DNA of 32,366 bases from Phellopilus nigrolimitatus (taxonomy: Eukaryota > Basidiomycota > Agaricomycetes > Hymenochaetales > Hymenochaetaceae): contig JAJOHG010000291.1 in assembly GCA_021029095.1 (NCBI GenBank), positions 1 through 32,366 of the forward strand. Direction: 5' to 3'. The position numbers were made by a program, and so were the translations under genes. This document shows, in pieces, positions 1 to 9,452 of this stretch. Within the stretch, counting starts at the first letter, position 1, and every line of letters starts with the position of its first letter. Under the pieces are notes generated by a model, which worked only from the letters and a program-made list of their open reading frames with translations, ran no database searches and was not told the DNA's origin.

Positions 1-1157
1 CGCGCTTCTCTGAACGCACTTCGACTCTTGTCGATGACTACTGTCAAAATTCTATACGACATGTTTTATCTATCCCAATGTCTTTCTGCGACAGAAGAAA
101 GCTTCAAGACATATCATCTGACTTACAAAAACGTGTAACAGGCAGCGAATTAAATGATACCTGGAGGTGCTTTAGCCAGTTTTTCTTCGAACGATTCATA
201 TTCAAATGCTACTATGATCTGTACGAAAGATATGAGACCTGCGACAATGTACGTGGGATACCTTCCAAAGCACTCTTAGACATTGGTTTCTGACCCGACA
301 TTATTACAGTGCGGAACGCGGGGCTATGGAAGGGAGATCCAGATGACTCTGAAAACGTGCGGTGGCTGCAAAAGCGCATTCTATTGTTCTCAGAAATGCC
401 AGACAGAAGATTGGAAGACGCGTCATAAACAGGAGTGTAAGGTCCTGCGCCAAAAGGGTCCTGACGAAGAACACGGTATCTACGTTTCCTTTCGAGTTTT
501 GCGTCTGTATGTGCTGATAATCCCTCAAATCATGCACAGTGGGTCGCCATAGCGATTTAGTCTTCAGGCATATGATGGCATCGCACGATGTCCGGAGGCA
601 CCTTTCCTCTCTCCGCGAACTGGCATCCCGCAAATACCCTGGAGTCGAGTTCGAGAGCTTGGCAATAGACCTGGATTACAGCGTCTTCCCACCGACACTC
701 GACGTTGTCCCAATAGAAATGTTCGCCACACAAACCGAGGCATTTTCGAGCCCTTCTTGCCAACTCCGCAATGAGGAGATCATTAAAGGAGTAAAGGGTA
801 GTAAAGGAAAAGAGAGCTTCATGAAGGTTTACTCCGTCGAACGCAGTGGGCAAATCATGAGCTATGACGAGGTATCTTGGACGGTACCATGGTTCTGCTC
901 CGCTTCTGGTTCTCGGCGAAAACCTTCCGATGGGCGAAGCTGGCATAAATGAAATTCCAGGATACCGAGGGAATGTATTGGAAGCCGACTGGGACATTGC
1001 AGACGAGCTGATGCTCAGATGTGGGTTGACGCCAGACCCCTTTCTCGGAGAGCGAAGGACAGAGACCATTCGCAAGCAGGTGGCCGTACTTGAAATCGCC
1101 GGAAAACTACGTAACAAAGGCATTTTCTCGGAGCCAATCCGTAAAGCGCTTACTTAG
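1..1157 (+). pseudogene. MYND-finger protein, copy 1 (5' end outside window, frame-shifted)
   Basis: Open from the window edge. Exons read as 3-248, 310-475 and 561 to about 946, then the frame changes and continues to TAG at 1155-1157. The introns are 249-309 (phase 0) and 476-560 (phase 1), matching both paralogues at 26583-28901 and 29361-31636. The first block is the end of the long helical N-terminal domain (…FFFERFIF). A C6HC MYND zinc finger follows (CDN|C, CGGC, YCSQKC, H, C). The first CxxC pair is split by the intron. The C-terminal domain contains DVRRHL and WDIADELMLRCGL, both shared with the paralogues. Near 945-955 the sequence runs into TGA, but homology continues one frame over, so about 1 nt was gained or 2 nt lost. 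It is either a recent pseudogene or an assembly error. MYND fingers usually bind proline-rich partners; the role here is unknown. Confidence 0.75.
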
Positions 1158-1642
1158 AAATACGATAGACTCCTTGGGAATTCTCATCGTAACCGTCGTA
1201 GCTCTGTAACTTGAACTCAAGACACCACAGACTTTCATCTCTACTGATTGCATGTACTTGCAGACTTTCAACTTCCATACGTTCATTTACAGTAAATTAC
1301 AGTAAATTCTTCCGTCCGCCCAACTCCCCAGCTTTACTTCGTTCTTATCCACAATCCTCGCTTCTCTCCAAACCTTCTGTTATCCTACTATCATCCGTCG
1401 TACTTTCGCGGTTTCCTTGTAATGCTGGTCTTTGTCTCGGAGCTCAAGATCGCGTGATGGTGAATATGCGTAACATGTAAACGCTGCTTTCAAAGTTCGT
1501 ATGCAAAAAAGAACAAGTTGCTAAGATACATCATGTTTACATTTCGTAACCAATAACACCCTTGCATCTTCGCGTAAACACCCTTCGTTTCATTCCATCC
1601 TTCCAACCACAAACCTGGGCGTGAAACACTGTGCCCCTTTCC
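1158..1642. other. Intergenic, no gene seen
   Basis: AT-moderate sequence downstream of the MYND copy. An open frame at 1211-1480 is Ser/Leu-rich and resembles no family I know. Nothing else is supportable. Confidence 0.5.
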
Positions 1643-1804
1643 ATGACGAGTCGAGCAGCTACAAGTGCGTTAGGACCTGAAACGGAAAGCAGAAGGGAAG
1701 ACGCACTCATGAACAAGATCTACCGCGCCCTCGCCAACTCGAGCTTGACAACATTCCGCGCTTACGACCACAATCGCATCCTTGAAATTTCGCATCGAGA
1801 CTGA
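1643..1804 (+). CDS. Short open frame, 53 aa, unrecognised
   Basis: ATG at 1643 to TGA at 1802-1804. The composition is protein-like (charged N-terminus, then MNKIYRALANSS and a YDHNRILEI segment), and a C/T-rich tract lies upstream (1568-1620), as before many fungal starts. I recognise no family and see no convincing splice donor to extend it. It could be a first exon, a remnant or chance. Confidence 0.2.
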   Translation: MTSRAATSALGPETESRREDALMNKIYRALANSSLTTFRAYDHNRILEISHRD

Positions 1805-1904
1805 AAGAAATCTTTTGAAATTTTACGAAACCAAGGATGAAAGGCTACTTACGCGACAACCTTGCGCAGACGCTGAACGGGAAAAAAAAGTGTTCGCAGA
1901 CAGT

Positions 1905-2080
1905 TGAACCACCCACCCACCCACTGTCTCCTGAAAAGAAAGACCTCCTGAAAAGAAAGAATCAGAGCATTGACTGAAAGAAAAGAGAAGCGCAGCTGTA
2001 ATACAGGTAAAGGTCCTTGAATCTTGACTCGAGACATAAACGGATTATAAGCAGCTAATACCACCCACCCACCCGCTGCT
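1905..2080. repeat. Direct repeats of CCACCCACC and GAAAAGAAAGA
   Basis: The C-rich motif CCACCCACCCACCC occurs at about 1909-1922 and again at 2061-2074. Between them CCTGAAAAGAAAGA is duplicated back to back (about 1930-1960). They sit at the edge of the larger tandem array and may be its most decayed unit. No function can be assigned. Confidence 0.6.
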
Positions 2081-2279
2081 GCGTCTGTAAAGAGAGTTTA
2101 GAACGTCAACAAAAAAAAGATGAGGACGCAGCTGTGTGCGCATTGATGGATCATGTTCGCGAGTTTTAGCATTTGGCGCTTTTGGTCTTGTTCTTCGGGA
2201 GTTTTTATTCTCCAGGCCTGGTAAACGATGAGAACGGGAACAACGCAGAAAAAAAGAGGGAGCTCGCCTTTTATTTTAT

Positions 2280-3130
2280 TTTATTATACTGAAAGAGACC
2301 CGGGACGATGAGAAGGAAGACGAACGAGCAGAATAAAGAGCTCACTGTGTTTTATATTTTGATACGTTGCCCGCTTTCTTTTTATTTCACTATGTTTCTA
2401 TTCCTGAATAAACTGTAATGAGAAACAGAGACGAAAGGAGGAAACAGGAAGACTAACCTTCTTGCCGATTGGTCCTTTTTTTGTCTGAACAAAACGTTGA
2501 GCGCGGAGGTGGTTACGAAAGAATAGACGACTCACTTGTTTTTATTTTATTTTAATATTCTTGACGAGACCCGAGACGATAAGCAGGAAAATGAACGAAC
2601 AGAAGTAGAAAGCTTACTATGATTTGTTTTCTGGCATGTTGTTCGCGTCCTTTTTATTTTATTTTATTTTATTTTATTTTAGTTCCTGAATAAGCTGCAA
2701 TGAGAAACAGCGACGAGCGGCAGGAAACGGGGAAGACTCACCTTCTTGCCGATCGGTCCTTTTATTTTCCTGAACAAAACGGTAAGCACGGTAGTGGATA
2801 GGAAAGAATAGACGACTCACTTGTTTTTATTTTATTTCAATATCTTAAACGGGACCCGAGACGATGAGAAGGAAGATGAACGAGCAGAAGTAGAAAGCTT
2901 ACTATGATTTGTTTTCTGGTATGTTGCCCGCTTTCTTTTTATTTTGTTTTATTTTAATTCCTAAATAAACTGTAATGAGAAACAGCGACGAGCGACAGGA
3001 GACGGGAAGACTAACCTTCTTGCCGATAGGTCCTTTTTTGTCTGAACAGAACGTTGAGTAGGGAGTGGATAGGGAAGTATAGACGACTCACTTGTTTTTA
3101 TTTTATTTTTATTTTATTTTATTTCTGATC
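2280..3130 (-). repeat. Tandem repeat of about 280 bp with TTTTA tracts and splice-like motifs
   Basis: Three or more copies of a 274-284 bp unit. The landmark CCTTCTTGCCGAT recurs at about 2457, 2741 and 3015. Each unit has one or two TTTTATTTTA tracts (for example 2650-2681) and the marker GACGACTCACTTG. Read on the minus strand, each unit carries good GT-AG signals. There is AAG|GTNAGTCTTCC with CATTRCAG about 52 nt on, CAA|GTGAGTCGTC with TTCAG about 51 nt on, and GTAAGC with a later AAG. The short segment between two of them reads KGPIGKK in all three copies, with a different third base in the Pro codon each time. Neighbouring exon-like pieces contain stops, so no intact protein results. 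The array looks like a decayed multi-exon repeat rather than a simple satellite. Confidence 0.7.
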
Positions 3131-3400
3131 ACGATGTCGAGGTTGAAGTCAACGAAAATTGATGCGAAGGAAAGGAGGACTCACTTTAACCCGTCGAAGG
3201 GGAGGCTGAACACCACCGCCACAAGGGCCTGACCTCCGAGCGCCTCGCTGCCAATTACTCAGCGCTCTTGGCCTTACCGACCTCGCCCTTCCATATGCAC
3301 CGAACAGACAGCGCCTGCGACCGGCGTCCGTCGATCGCCTCTGAAGCGTCGCAGGTGTCAACGTCGGGGAGGGGGTTTCGAAGGTCGACCAGAAAATTAT

Positions 3401-3538
3401 TCTAGCAAACAAAGGAAGCATCGATGAGCACGGTGAGGAAACGCAAGGAAGGACGGACGTACTTTCCAGTATATTTCTTGAGAGGAGCCTGCGGTCGTCT
3501 AGTCAGTACAGAGAAATTGGAGATGATAAATCACGTAC
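3401..3538 (-). other. Two well-formed intron-like segments on minus strand
   Basis: Minus-strand intron-like sequence 3538-3489 starts GTACGTGATT, has a TACTGAC branch-like motif and ends CCGCAG (50 nt). After a 26-nt piece, 3462-3402 starts GTACGTCCG and ends TTTGCTAG (61 nt). The following segment from 3401 is open for about 49 codons in one frame (NNFLVDLRNP…IWKGEVGKAK), ending in a stop. These look like pieces of a real or decayed minus-strand gene continuous with the repeat array to the left. I recognise no family. Confidence 0.35.
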
Positions 3539-3604
3539 ATTCTGGTTGTCAGATGCTGCAAGCCTGTCGCGTTGGTCTTGAAGTTATTTTGGGTCCTATA
3601 CCTT

Positions 3605-3648
3605 AGCCACAGAGCGCACGCGGTTGGCAAGCTGGCGGCTCTGTGGCT
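3605..3648. repeat. Perfect 11-bp inverted repeat (hairpin)
   Basis: AGCCACAGAGC at 3605-3615 pairs exactly with GCTCTGTGGCT at 3638-3648 around a 22-nt GC-rich loop. It lies at the junction between AT-rich and GC-rich repeats. It could be a small element end or chance. Confidence 0.5.
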
Positions 3649-3785
3649 TTACCGCCCTCCCACACTTCGAAGCAGAGACGATCGCGCCCAAGAGCCCGTC
3701 GGCTACCCGAAGGCGGCGCAGATGTCATTGCTAACGTAGTGGGGAAGGCGAGCTGGGCCGACCGATGCCACTTTACCGCGACGCC

Positions 3786-4313
3786 CGACTTACACCGGGG
3801 TAAAGTACCGCCAGTTTCGAACAGGGGCGCCTACCTGATTCGAGCTGCGGGGTCGGATGGTGAATGACACGGCGACACCCAGCCGCACGTCTCCGGACTT
3901 GGTGAGACGACCACGATGACCGACTTACGACCGAAAGCGGGTTCGGAGGGTGGCAGCACCGTCACCCGAGGACATTGGCCCTGAGCTGGAGAACCGACCA
4001 CAATGGCCGACTTACGCACAAACTGCGGAATCGGAGGGTGGCAACACATCTTGAACTGTCCAGGGGTCGACCCTGGACGGTGTGAGCCGAGCGCGAAGTC
4101 CGACTTACGAGTAAGCTGCGGGATTGGAGGGTGGCAACACCATGGCCCTGGGTCGCCTCGAGCTAGTGAGCCTACCGCGAAGACCGACTTACACGTGGAC
4201 AGCGGAGTCGGAGGGTGGCTGCACTGTTGTCCGGAGCCGTTATCGTGCTTGTTGAGTTGTTCTCAATGTTCAATCTAGAGACGAGCTGGAAAGACGCGAG
4301 GTGGAAGCACCAT
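3786..4313. repeat. GC-rich degenerate tandem repeat, 84-93 bp period
   Basis: The motif CGACTTAC recurs at 3786, 3921, 4008, 4101 and 4185 (steps 135, 87, 93, 84, all multiples of three). Most copies are followed by a GGAGGGTGGC-type motif 20-30 nt on, and a degenerate last copy lies near 4290-4313. On the plus strand part of it is open (4003-4278) and reads as a repeated peptide around GIGGWQH. On the minus strand each unit reads CCGCAG, about 7 nt, GTAAGTCGG, then a CTCAC branch-like motif. It therefore resembles a string of intron-like cassettes. No known protein family is recognisable. Confidence 0.65.
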
Positions 4314-5140
4314 TGCGCAGACCTGTGGCAGAGGGAGATAAGTGGCTGACCGCGATATTCGACTCAACAAAGTTGCCGTCCTCGTCTTAAGGGGCGTTCC
4401 GTCGATCTTGAGCGAGTTGTCAGACGTCGACGGTGGTGTAAAAGGGATGGGAGAGGGTCGGGTTGGTGGAGGGGAGATGGGAGTTGGGGGAAAGGAGGAG
4501 TGAATTGTCGTGGCTGGGATTATTGCCTCTTAAATGCTTCGTCTGTGTGGCTGTGTAGCAATCGAAGCACAACAACAGCTCCAAATCCGGAATCGGTTTG
4601 AGTGGCTGACTTTGATTGTTTTTTGCCCTTCACAAATCACCGGGCTAGCAACGCGGAGTATTCCACAAAGGCGTACGCAGCGAGGCAAATATCAAGCAGA
4701 ATCAGGACTAGGTCGATAAAGAACAATACGGCCTCAAGGTGATTCTGTTGGAAGTTGGGGGCTGGGGCTGTGCCAAATACGTGGGCGTGTATTTGGACCG
4801 TGTTATTGCTGCTTGTTGACGTGCATGCTTCCTAAAACAGAACAAAGGCATTTAGGGTCATGACTCAAAGGACAACCGATAACGATCGTAAGCGGTCGGA
4901 GTACAAGTGAAAATGTAAAGCACATCGATGGAAAAAAGGCCCTGGTTGGCGGATATTCTGTGTGAGTCTCGGTGACAAGTCTTCAAAGTTCGAAGCGTAC
5001 TCACGGTACAATTCATTGCACGCAACGCGAAAGGACAATATCAATTATATAAGACGACGCCGAAGAAAGCAAGTAGCATATGCAAGGAGTCCAATAATTA
5101 TATACCTCTCCATCCTTCCACCAAGCCAAAGACATTCACA
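4314..5140. other. Intergenic with a G-rich tract
   Basis: No gene recognised. Positions 4441-4503 are strongly purine/G-rich with several GGG runs, so the opposite strand is a C/T-rich tract like those near fungal transcription starts. This would suit a minus-strand transcript entering the repeats at 4313-1850. The rest up to the VTC4 stop is unremarkable and includes that gene's 3' flank. Confidence 0.4.
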
Positions 5141-8100
5141 TCACATATCGCCGACCCTCAGCCCGATGTTCGTTAGTAGAGCCGCGCCCAGGACCACACA
5201 CAGGACCGAAGGACCCCATTTATCGTAGTACAGCCCCTCCGCGTGCCGTTTGCGCAGTTTAAATGCGCGATACACAAAGATGGCGCACGAATATGCGATG
5301 GCCAGGAGTGCAGCCAGGGTGAACATGCCTGCTGCGATGAGACCCTTCGCATCGTTCGATGGGATGAAGTTCAAGAGCGCGGTGGAAATGGAGCCGATGA
5401 GGACGCCAAATTGAAGCCATTTCTGAGGATGTCGTCAGGAGTGTACTAGTGGATTATATAAGAGGCACAGTGCGTACCAAGAAAGTGCGTTCAGAGGCAA
5501 AGTAGACCTTTGGCTCTATACGCACTGGCACAGATATAAGCTGTCCGGGTGCTGACGTCCAGTAGCGCACCAATTCACGATCGTCGCCCGGCCTTCTGGT
5601 GCCAGGCTGCAAGGGCGGCATATCACTATCCGGATCGTCAATGGCGCTCTCATCTTGCTCTGAGGACACGGCCGTCATAAGGCGGTTTCTGAACGTCTTG
5701 TCGAATGCTTGCGACGGCGCGAGCGGGTCGATAGAGAGTCCGCGCGCCTTTACATCCGACTGCTGTGCAGACGGCCTCGAGCGCCGATGGGCATGAAGGA
5801 ATGGTGTATGCTCATCGTCCGCCGCGTAGTCTTCGCCATCGCCATTCGCATGATCCGTCCCGTCGCCATTTTGCGCCCGCCCAAAGTCTACAGTTCTCAA
5901 CTGCGAGCTCTCTGCACGATTTCTGTCAGGCACCTCGTCCGCACGCTTGTCCGCAAGCATGCGTTTACGTTCGGCGATGGCCTCTGCTACTGCTTCGCCG
6001 CTCAAGCCGGTGGCCTTATATTCATCATGCGCGGGGGCAATGGCAAACTCTTCGTCTTCTTCTCCCTCGGAGACAGGCTCGGTGTAAGGTCTTCGTCGTT
6101 CAGATTCAGGCGTTGCAGTGTCCGGCGACTCGACTGTAGAAACAGATGCACTGTGGGAAGGTCTTTCGATGTGCACCATTCCAGTGTCGGGTTTGAGGAT
6201 GTTAATGTCCACTAAGCAGATAGTTCGTCATAACATTCCTACTTTATTTGGTAGTCCTAGGACTTACTCTGTGGAAGCCAGAAGGGCACGAGGTCGACGC
6301 GATGAGGGAGGAGAGTCGCACATCCGTGAATGAATTTACTGAAAAGATATTAGGAGTATCCATTTTAGAGGCCTTTCGTTCCCTCACCTGAACTTTGGAA
6401 CAGCTTCTACCAAGTGAGACTGCACCAGGTCCGTCACCCAATGTGGAGGCTCCTGACCGTACTGAGTCTGAAGTTTAACCTCTAGTACACCGTATCTGTA
6501 AAGAAATGGTCTCAATAATCAGCTTTCCTTAATAAGTGCCATCACGAAAAGCGTACTTGAACAGCTCCTTGTCCTCCGCAGGTAGTTGAGGAAAAGGGTA
6601 ATCAATGCCGATGTCCATGCGGCGCCAATTATCGCCAGCGCGCACTCGGCCGTCCCAATTGTCTTCACGAGTCATTGTTAGCTCTGTGTCAAGAGAAATG
6701 CGGACACGCGCGTCTCCGGGAAGTTGAAATGCCGTTCTGTTGTAGAACGTGCGCATCACTGGTCGACATGGAGAAGTGAGAAACAACGAGCTAACTCATA
6801 CATTTCATCACATACCTGGTCTCAGCTTCCTCGTTAGCACAGCGTATTGCACCTCGTTCGCAAGCTGGATCATCGACTCAACCTCTTGCTCTGATTTCTT
6901 CCCCTTCTTCACGAGTTGACGGAATTCCTCATCCATGGTATATTCGCCGCGCAAGAACGCATTCACACTTTCCTCCTTAATCGGAAAGCGCGCCTTCACG
7001 GACTTCTCGCCCGTCCAGTCCTCGCGATGTGTCTTGCGCTCTACAAATATCTAAAGAAATGCAGGGCAAAAAGACGTACCATGAGCATAAACAATAGAGA
7101 AATTATTTTCCGTGAGCCTACTTGTTTAACGCCCATGTCACCATACCACCGCAAACGAACGGCCTCCGCGCCCTCAGTCTTCTCCAGGCGTCCGAGATAA
7201 AGCTCCAGATCCTCATTGTCGAAATATATAGAAGTGATTGCTGTAGGATTATATTCAAATTCCGTCCGTACCCTCTGCTCAAGTTGATACTAACCGGCGT
7301 CCTTTGGCTCAAAGTCCTTCTTCGAGTTGAAAACTTGAATAGACAGGCTTAGATACAGCCGTCATGAAGCAAGTTCATGGTTTCTCACCAAGAACAGGAA
7401 GATGACGGAGAACCGCAAGTTTGAGATGGACAAGGTTATCCGGGTGTACCTGCCGTTGGTTTGAGAGGCGAAAAAGAGCGGAACGTTCTGGTATATAACG
7501 TACCCAATACTTTGTCGTTTGACGCACGAATGCACTTTGGTTTCCACCCGCGCTCGAGTCACCTTGAACTGGGTGACCACGCGTGCGCACAAGGTCGTAC
7601 AGCTTCGAAAGCTTCACTATGAGACCATCCCAGTTGTACTTGTAAAACGGCCTCTTGTCAAGGTACGCATGTATGAAATTTTCTTTCATCGAACGGCCCG
7701 TTTGTTTCTGCACAATCAAAGTTAAAGATGGCGTATGAAGGCGGAGATTGAGAGGTTTACATCATGTTTCTGTCAAAAACAAGATTAGTGAACTCTCGCA
7801 AGCTACAAGTCAGAACGCCCGTACCTTCAGAATCTTCATGAAACCAGTAAGATTGAGCTTTGAATACAGCGCAAGATCGTGAACATCTGCAACGAGAGTT
7901 GCCACCTCTTCTTCTAGCCAACGGAATTGCTCCTCAAACGTGTCGGCGCTCTTCCCGCTTGCGTCACCGTCCGAGTCATCGTCATCAACATCATCGTCTG
8001 AACCTCCATCGTCTGCATCGGCATGCCGCCGCTGGTCCTCAAGATCCGTCACCGCACCATACCTGCTATCCCCGCGCCTGCGCTCTCCGTCCTGCTCTTG

Positions 8101-8611
8101 ATGCGACGAGGTCCCGATTCCGGCAAGAGAAGCATGATACGCCTCCTCCTCCTTGACCAGGCGGTGGACGTCATTCCCAGCCGTAGAAATACGACGGGCG
8201 AGCTCCGTCGTCTTCTGCTTTTGGAAGTCATGAATCTTGTCGAGCTCGAGCTCGAGCAAGTCGATGAAGTCATGCTCGTCGTCATCATTCCAATTGTGCG
8301 ATGTAGTGCGGGTCTGGAAAAAACGGATAATTTAGCAAGGCAGAGAACACGACCAAGTCTGCAGAACAACTGGAAGACTCGAGAAACGGAAAGTTCGCTC
8401 AAAATACACGACTTCCTTTTGGGATGGTGTGAAACGAACATAGCATGGGTGATGGGCTTACCTTAAGTTCGCGCTTAAGCTTGTTATAATTGAGATAATA
8501 TTCGCGCCATTCGTTGTAGAGGTCGGTCTGTAGCAATTAGAACGCGTCAGCCTATAAAGCTCATAAGAGCGAAAGGAGTAAACGTACGTTTATTTTTCTG
8601 CCGAACTTCAT
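5141..8611 (-). CDS. VTC4: Vacuolar transporter chaperone 4, polyphosphate polymerase
   Basis: The rebuilt model has 14 exons and 880 codons: 8611-8588, 8527-8462, 8313-7825, 7769-7761, 7707-7504, 7449-7389, 7333-7295, 7240-7122, 7050-6816, 6758-6557, 6495-6388, 6338-6268, 6211-5478, 5422-5141. All phases agree. Residues 1 to about 250 form the SPX domain, which senses inositol pyrophosphates; it starts MKFGRKIN and has an acidic insert ([12 protein letters not shown]). Residues 255-543 form the VTC tunnel domain with [44 protein letters not shown] and PKFSKFIHG. These match the catalytic Vtc4 subunit rather than Vtc2/3. Residues 788-875 contain three membrane helices. In yeast the complex makes polyphosphate from ATP and moves it into the vacuole. 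The linker 544-770 is long and acidic. In [12 protein letters not shown] the second lysine of yeast is Arg. Confidence 0.93.
7761..7769 (-). other. 9-nt microexon of VTC4 (codons K-H-D)
   Basis: Flanking minus-strand sequence reads TTGACAG|9 nt|GTAAAC. The nine bases encode Lys-His-Asp in phase 0 on both sides. Including them restores the SPX signature KILK-KHD-K across the exons ending at 7825 and starting at 7707. Skipping it would keep frame but delete part of the lysine cluster on the last SPX helix that binds inositol pyrophosphate. The introns on each side are 55 and 53 nt. Confidence 0.88.
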
Positions 8612-9452
8612 ATGAGCAAGACGACAAAGAGGGAGACGGGAGACGAGAAGGCGGGTATAGAGCCTGAGAATAGAAAGAGGAAGGGAAAAGAAATGGATAA
8701 GAATAAAAATAGGGAGTTCGCAACTTCGTCACCAGTCAAGTGCCTCAAGCGACGAACGTGCGTTTGAAAGCAACTGCATTTTTCCTTTTATGGAAAAAGT
8801 GTACTTGTAGTCTAAATGAAGCACGTGATATGCAAATCATTTAGCTCCGTCAGACTCACCGTGACAAAAGTCCAGGCCTCCACGTTACATGGCGCTTGTG
8901 GGCGATCAAACCTATTTGAAGGGCTGCTGTTACTCATACTATGTATACTATGTGTGTTGCCGGCATCTACCGTCTTCATGAACACCCATCGACAAATCAG
9001 CGAGGCTGACTGTATTGAGATATCGTCGGGTGCGCCAAAATCGTCCTGAAATCGAAATAGATACGACTTCGTAATGCGGCAAGTCGCGGCAATAGGTTAG
9101 TCTTATGTACAACATAATGAATGAGCCTCACCCAGTGTTTAGTTACTCAGAGTCCTTCCGGCGCTGTGTGAATCCGATTGCAAAGACGGGCGCGCAGAGG
9201 CAGTGAGTATTTCCGTCCAAGCAAATTATCTCAGTCAGCCGGAGCTGCCTTGTTGAATAACGGATTTAATTAACTTTAGTTTTTAGTCTGTTCCCTCTCT
9301 GTCCTAACGCCGAAACCAATTGTTGACACAATGGTCTGTTCCTGTCTCCCCCTGCATACCATAAAAAGAGACCCTTTCTCGGAAATGATTCCCTTTATTT
9401 ACTGACACCCGCATCATCAGCAGAAAAGATTACCGCCTCACAGCAGAACATC
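8612..9452. other. Divergent intergenic region between VTC4 and the GT8 gene
   Basis: This should hold both promoters. An open frame at 8816-9049 has a hydrophobic stretch but no family resemblance. An A-rich TATA-like ATAAAAAG at 9361-9368 sits about 90 nt before the GT8 start. Nothing else is supportable. Confidence 0.4.
8822..8827. promoter_or_regulatory. CACGTG box upstream of VTC4
   Basis: A palindromic CACGTG lies 211 nt upstream of the VTC4 ATG. In yeast the VTC genes belong to the PHO regulon and Pho4 binds CACGTG. Other copies occur in the window (for example 31758-31763, and one inside a coding exon), so a chance match is possible. Confidence 0.35.

Noticed and set aside
3149..3421. 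90-aa minus open frame starting MLPLFAR
   Set aside because: It crosses a good splice acceptor (TTTGCTAG at 3402) and shares its DNA with a more protein-like frame. I kept only the splice evidence.
3786..4313. CRISPR-like array
   Set aside because: Repeats are long, degenerate and contiguous without unique spacers, and the genome is eukaryotic.
8049..8441. 130-aa minus and 147-aa plus frames over the VTC4 SPX region
   Set aside because: Both lie in other frames of the SPX exon and its 148-nt intron, with low-complexity Ser/Arg content.
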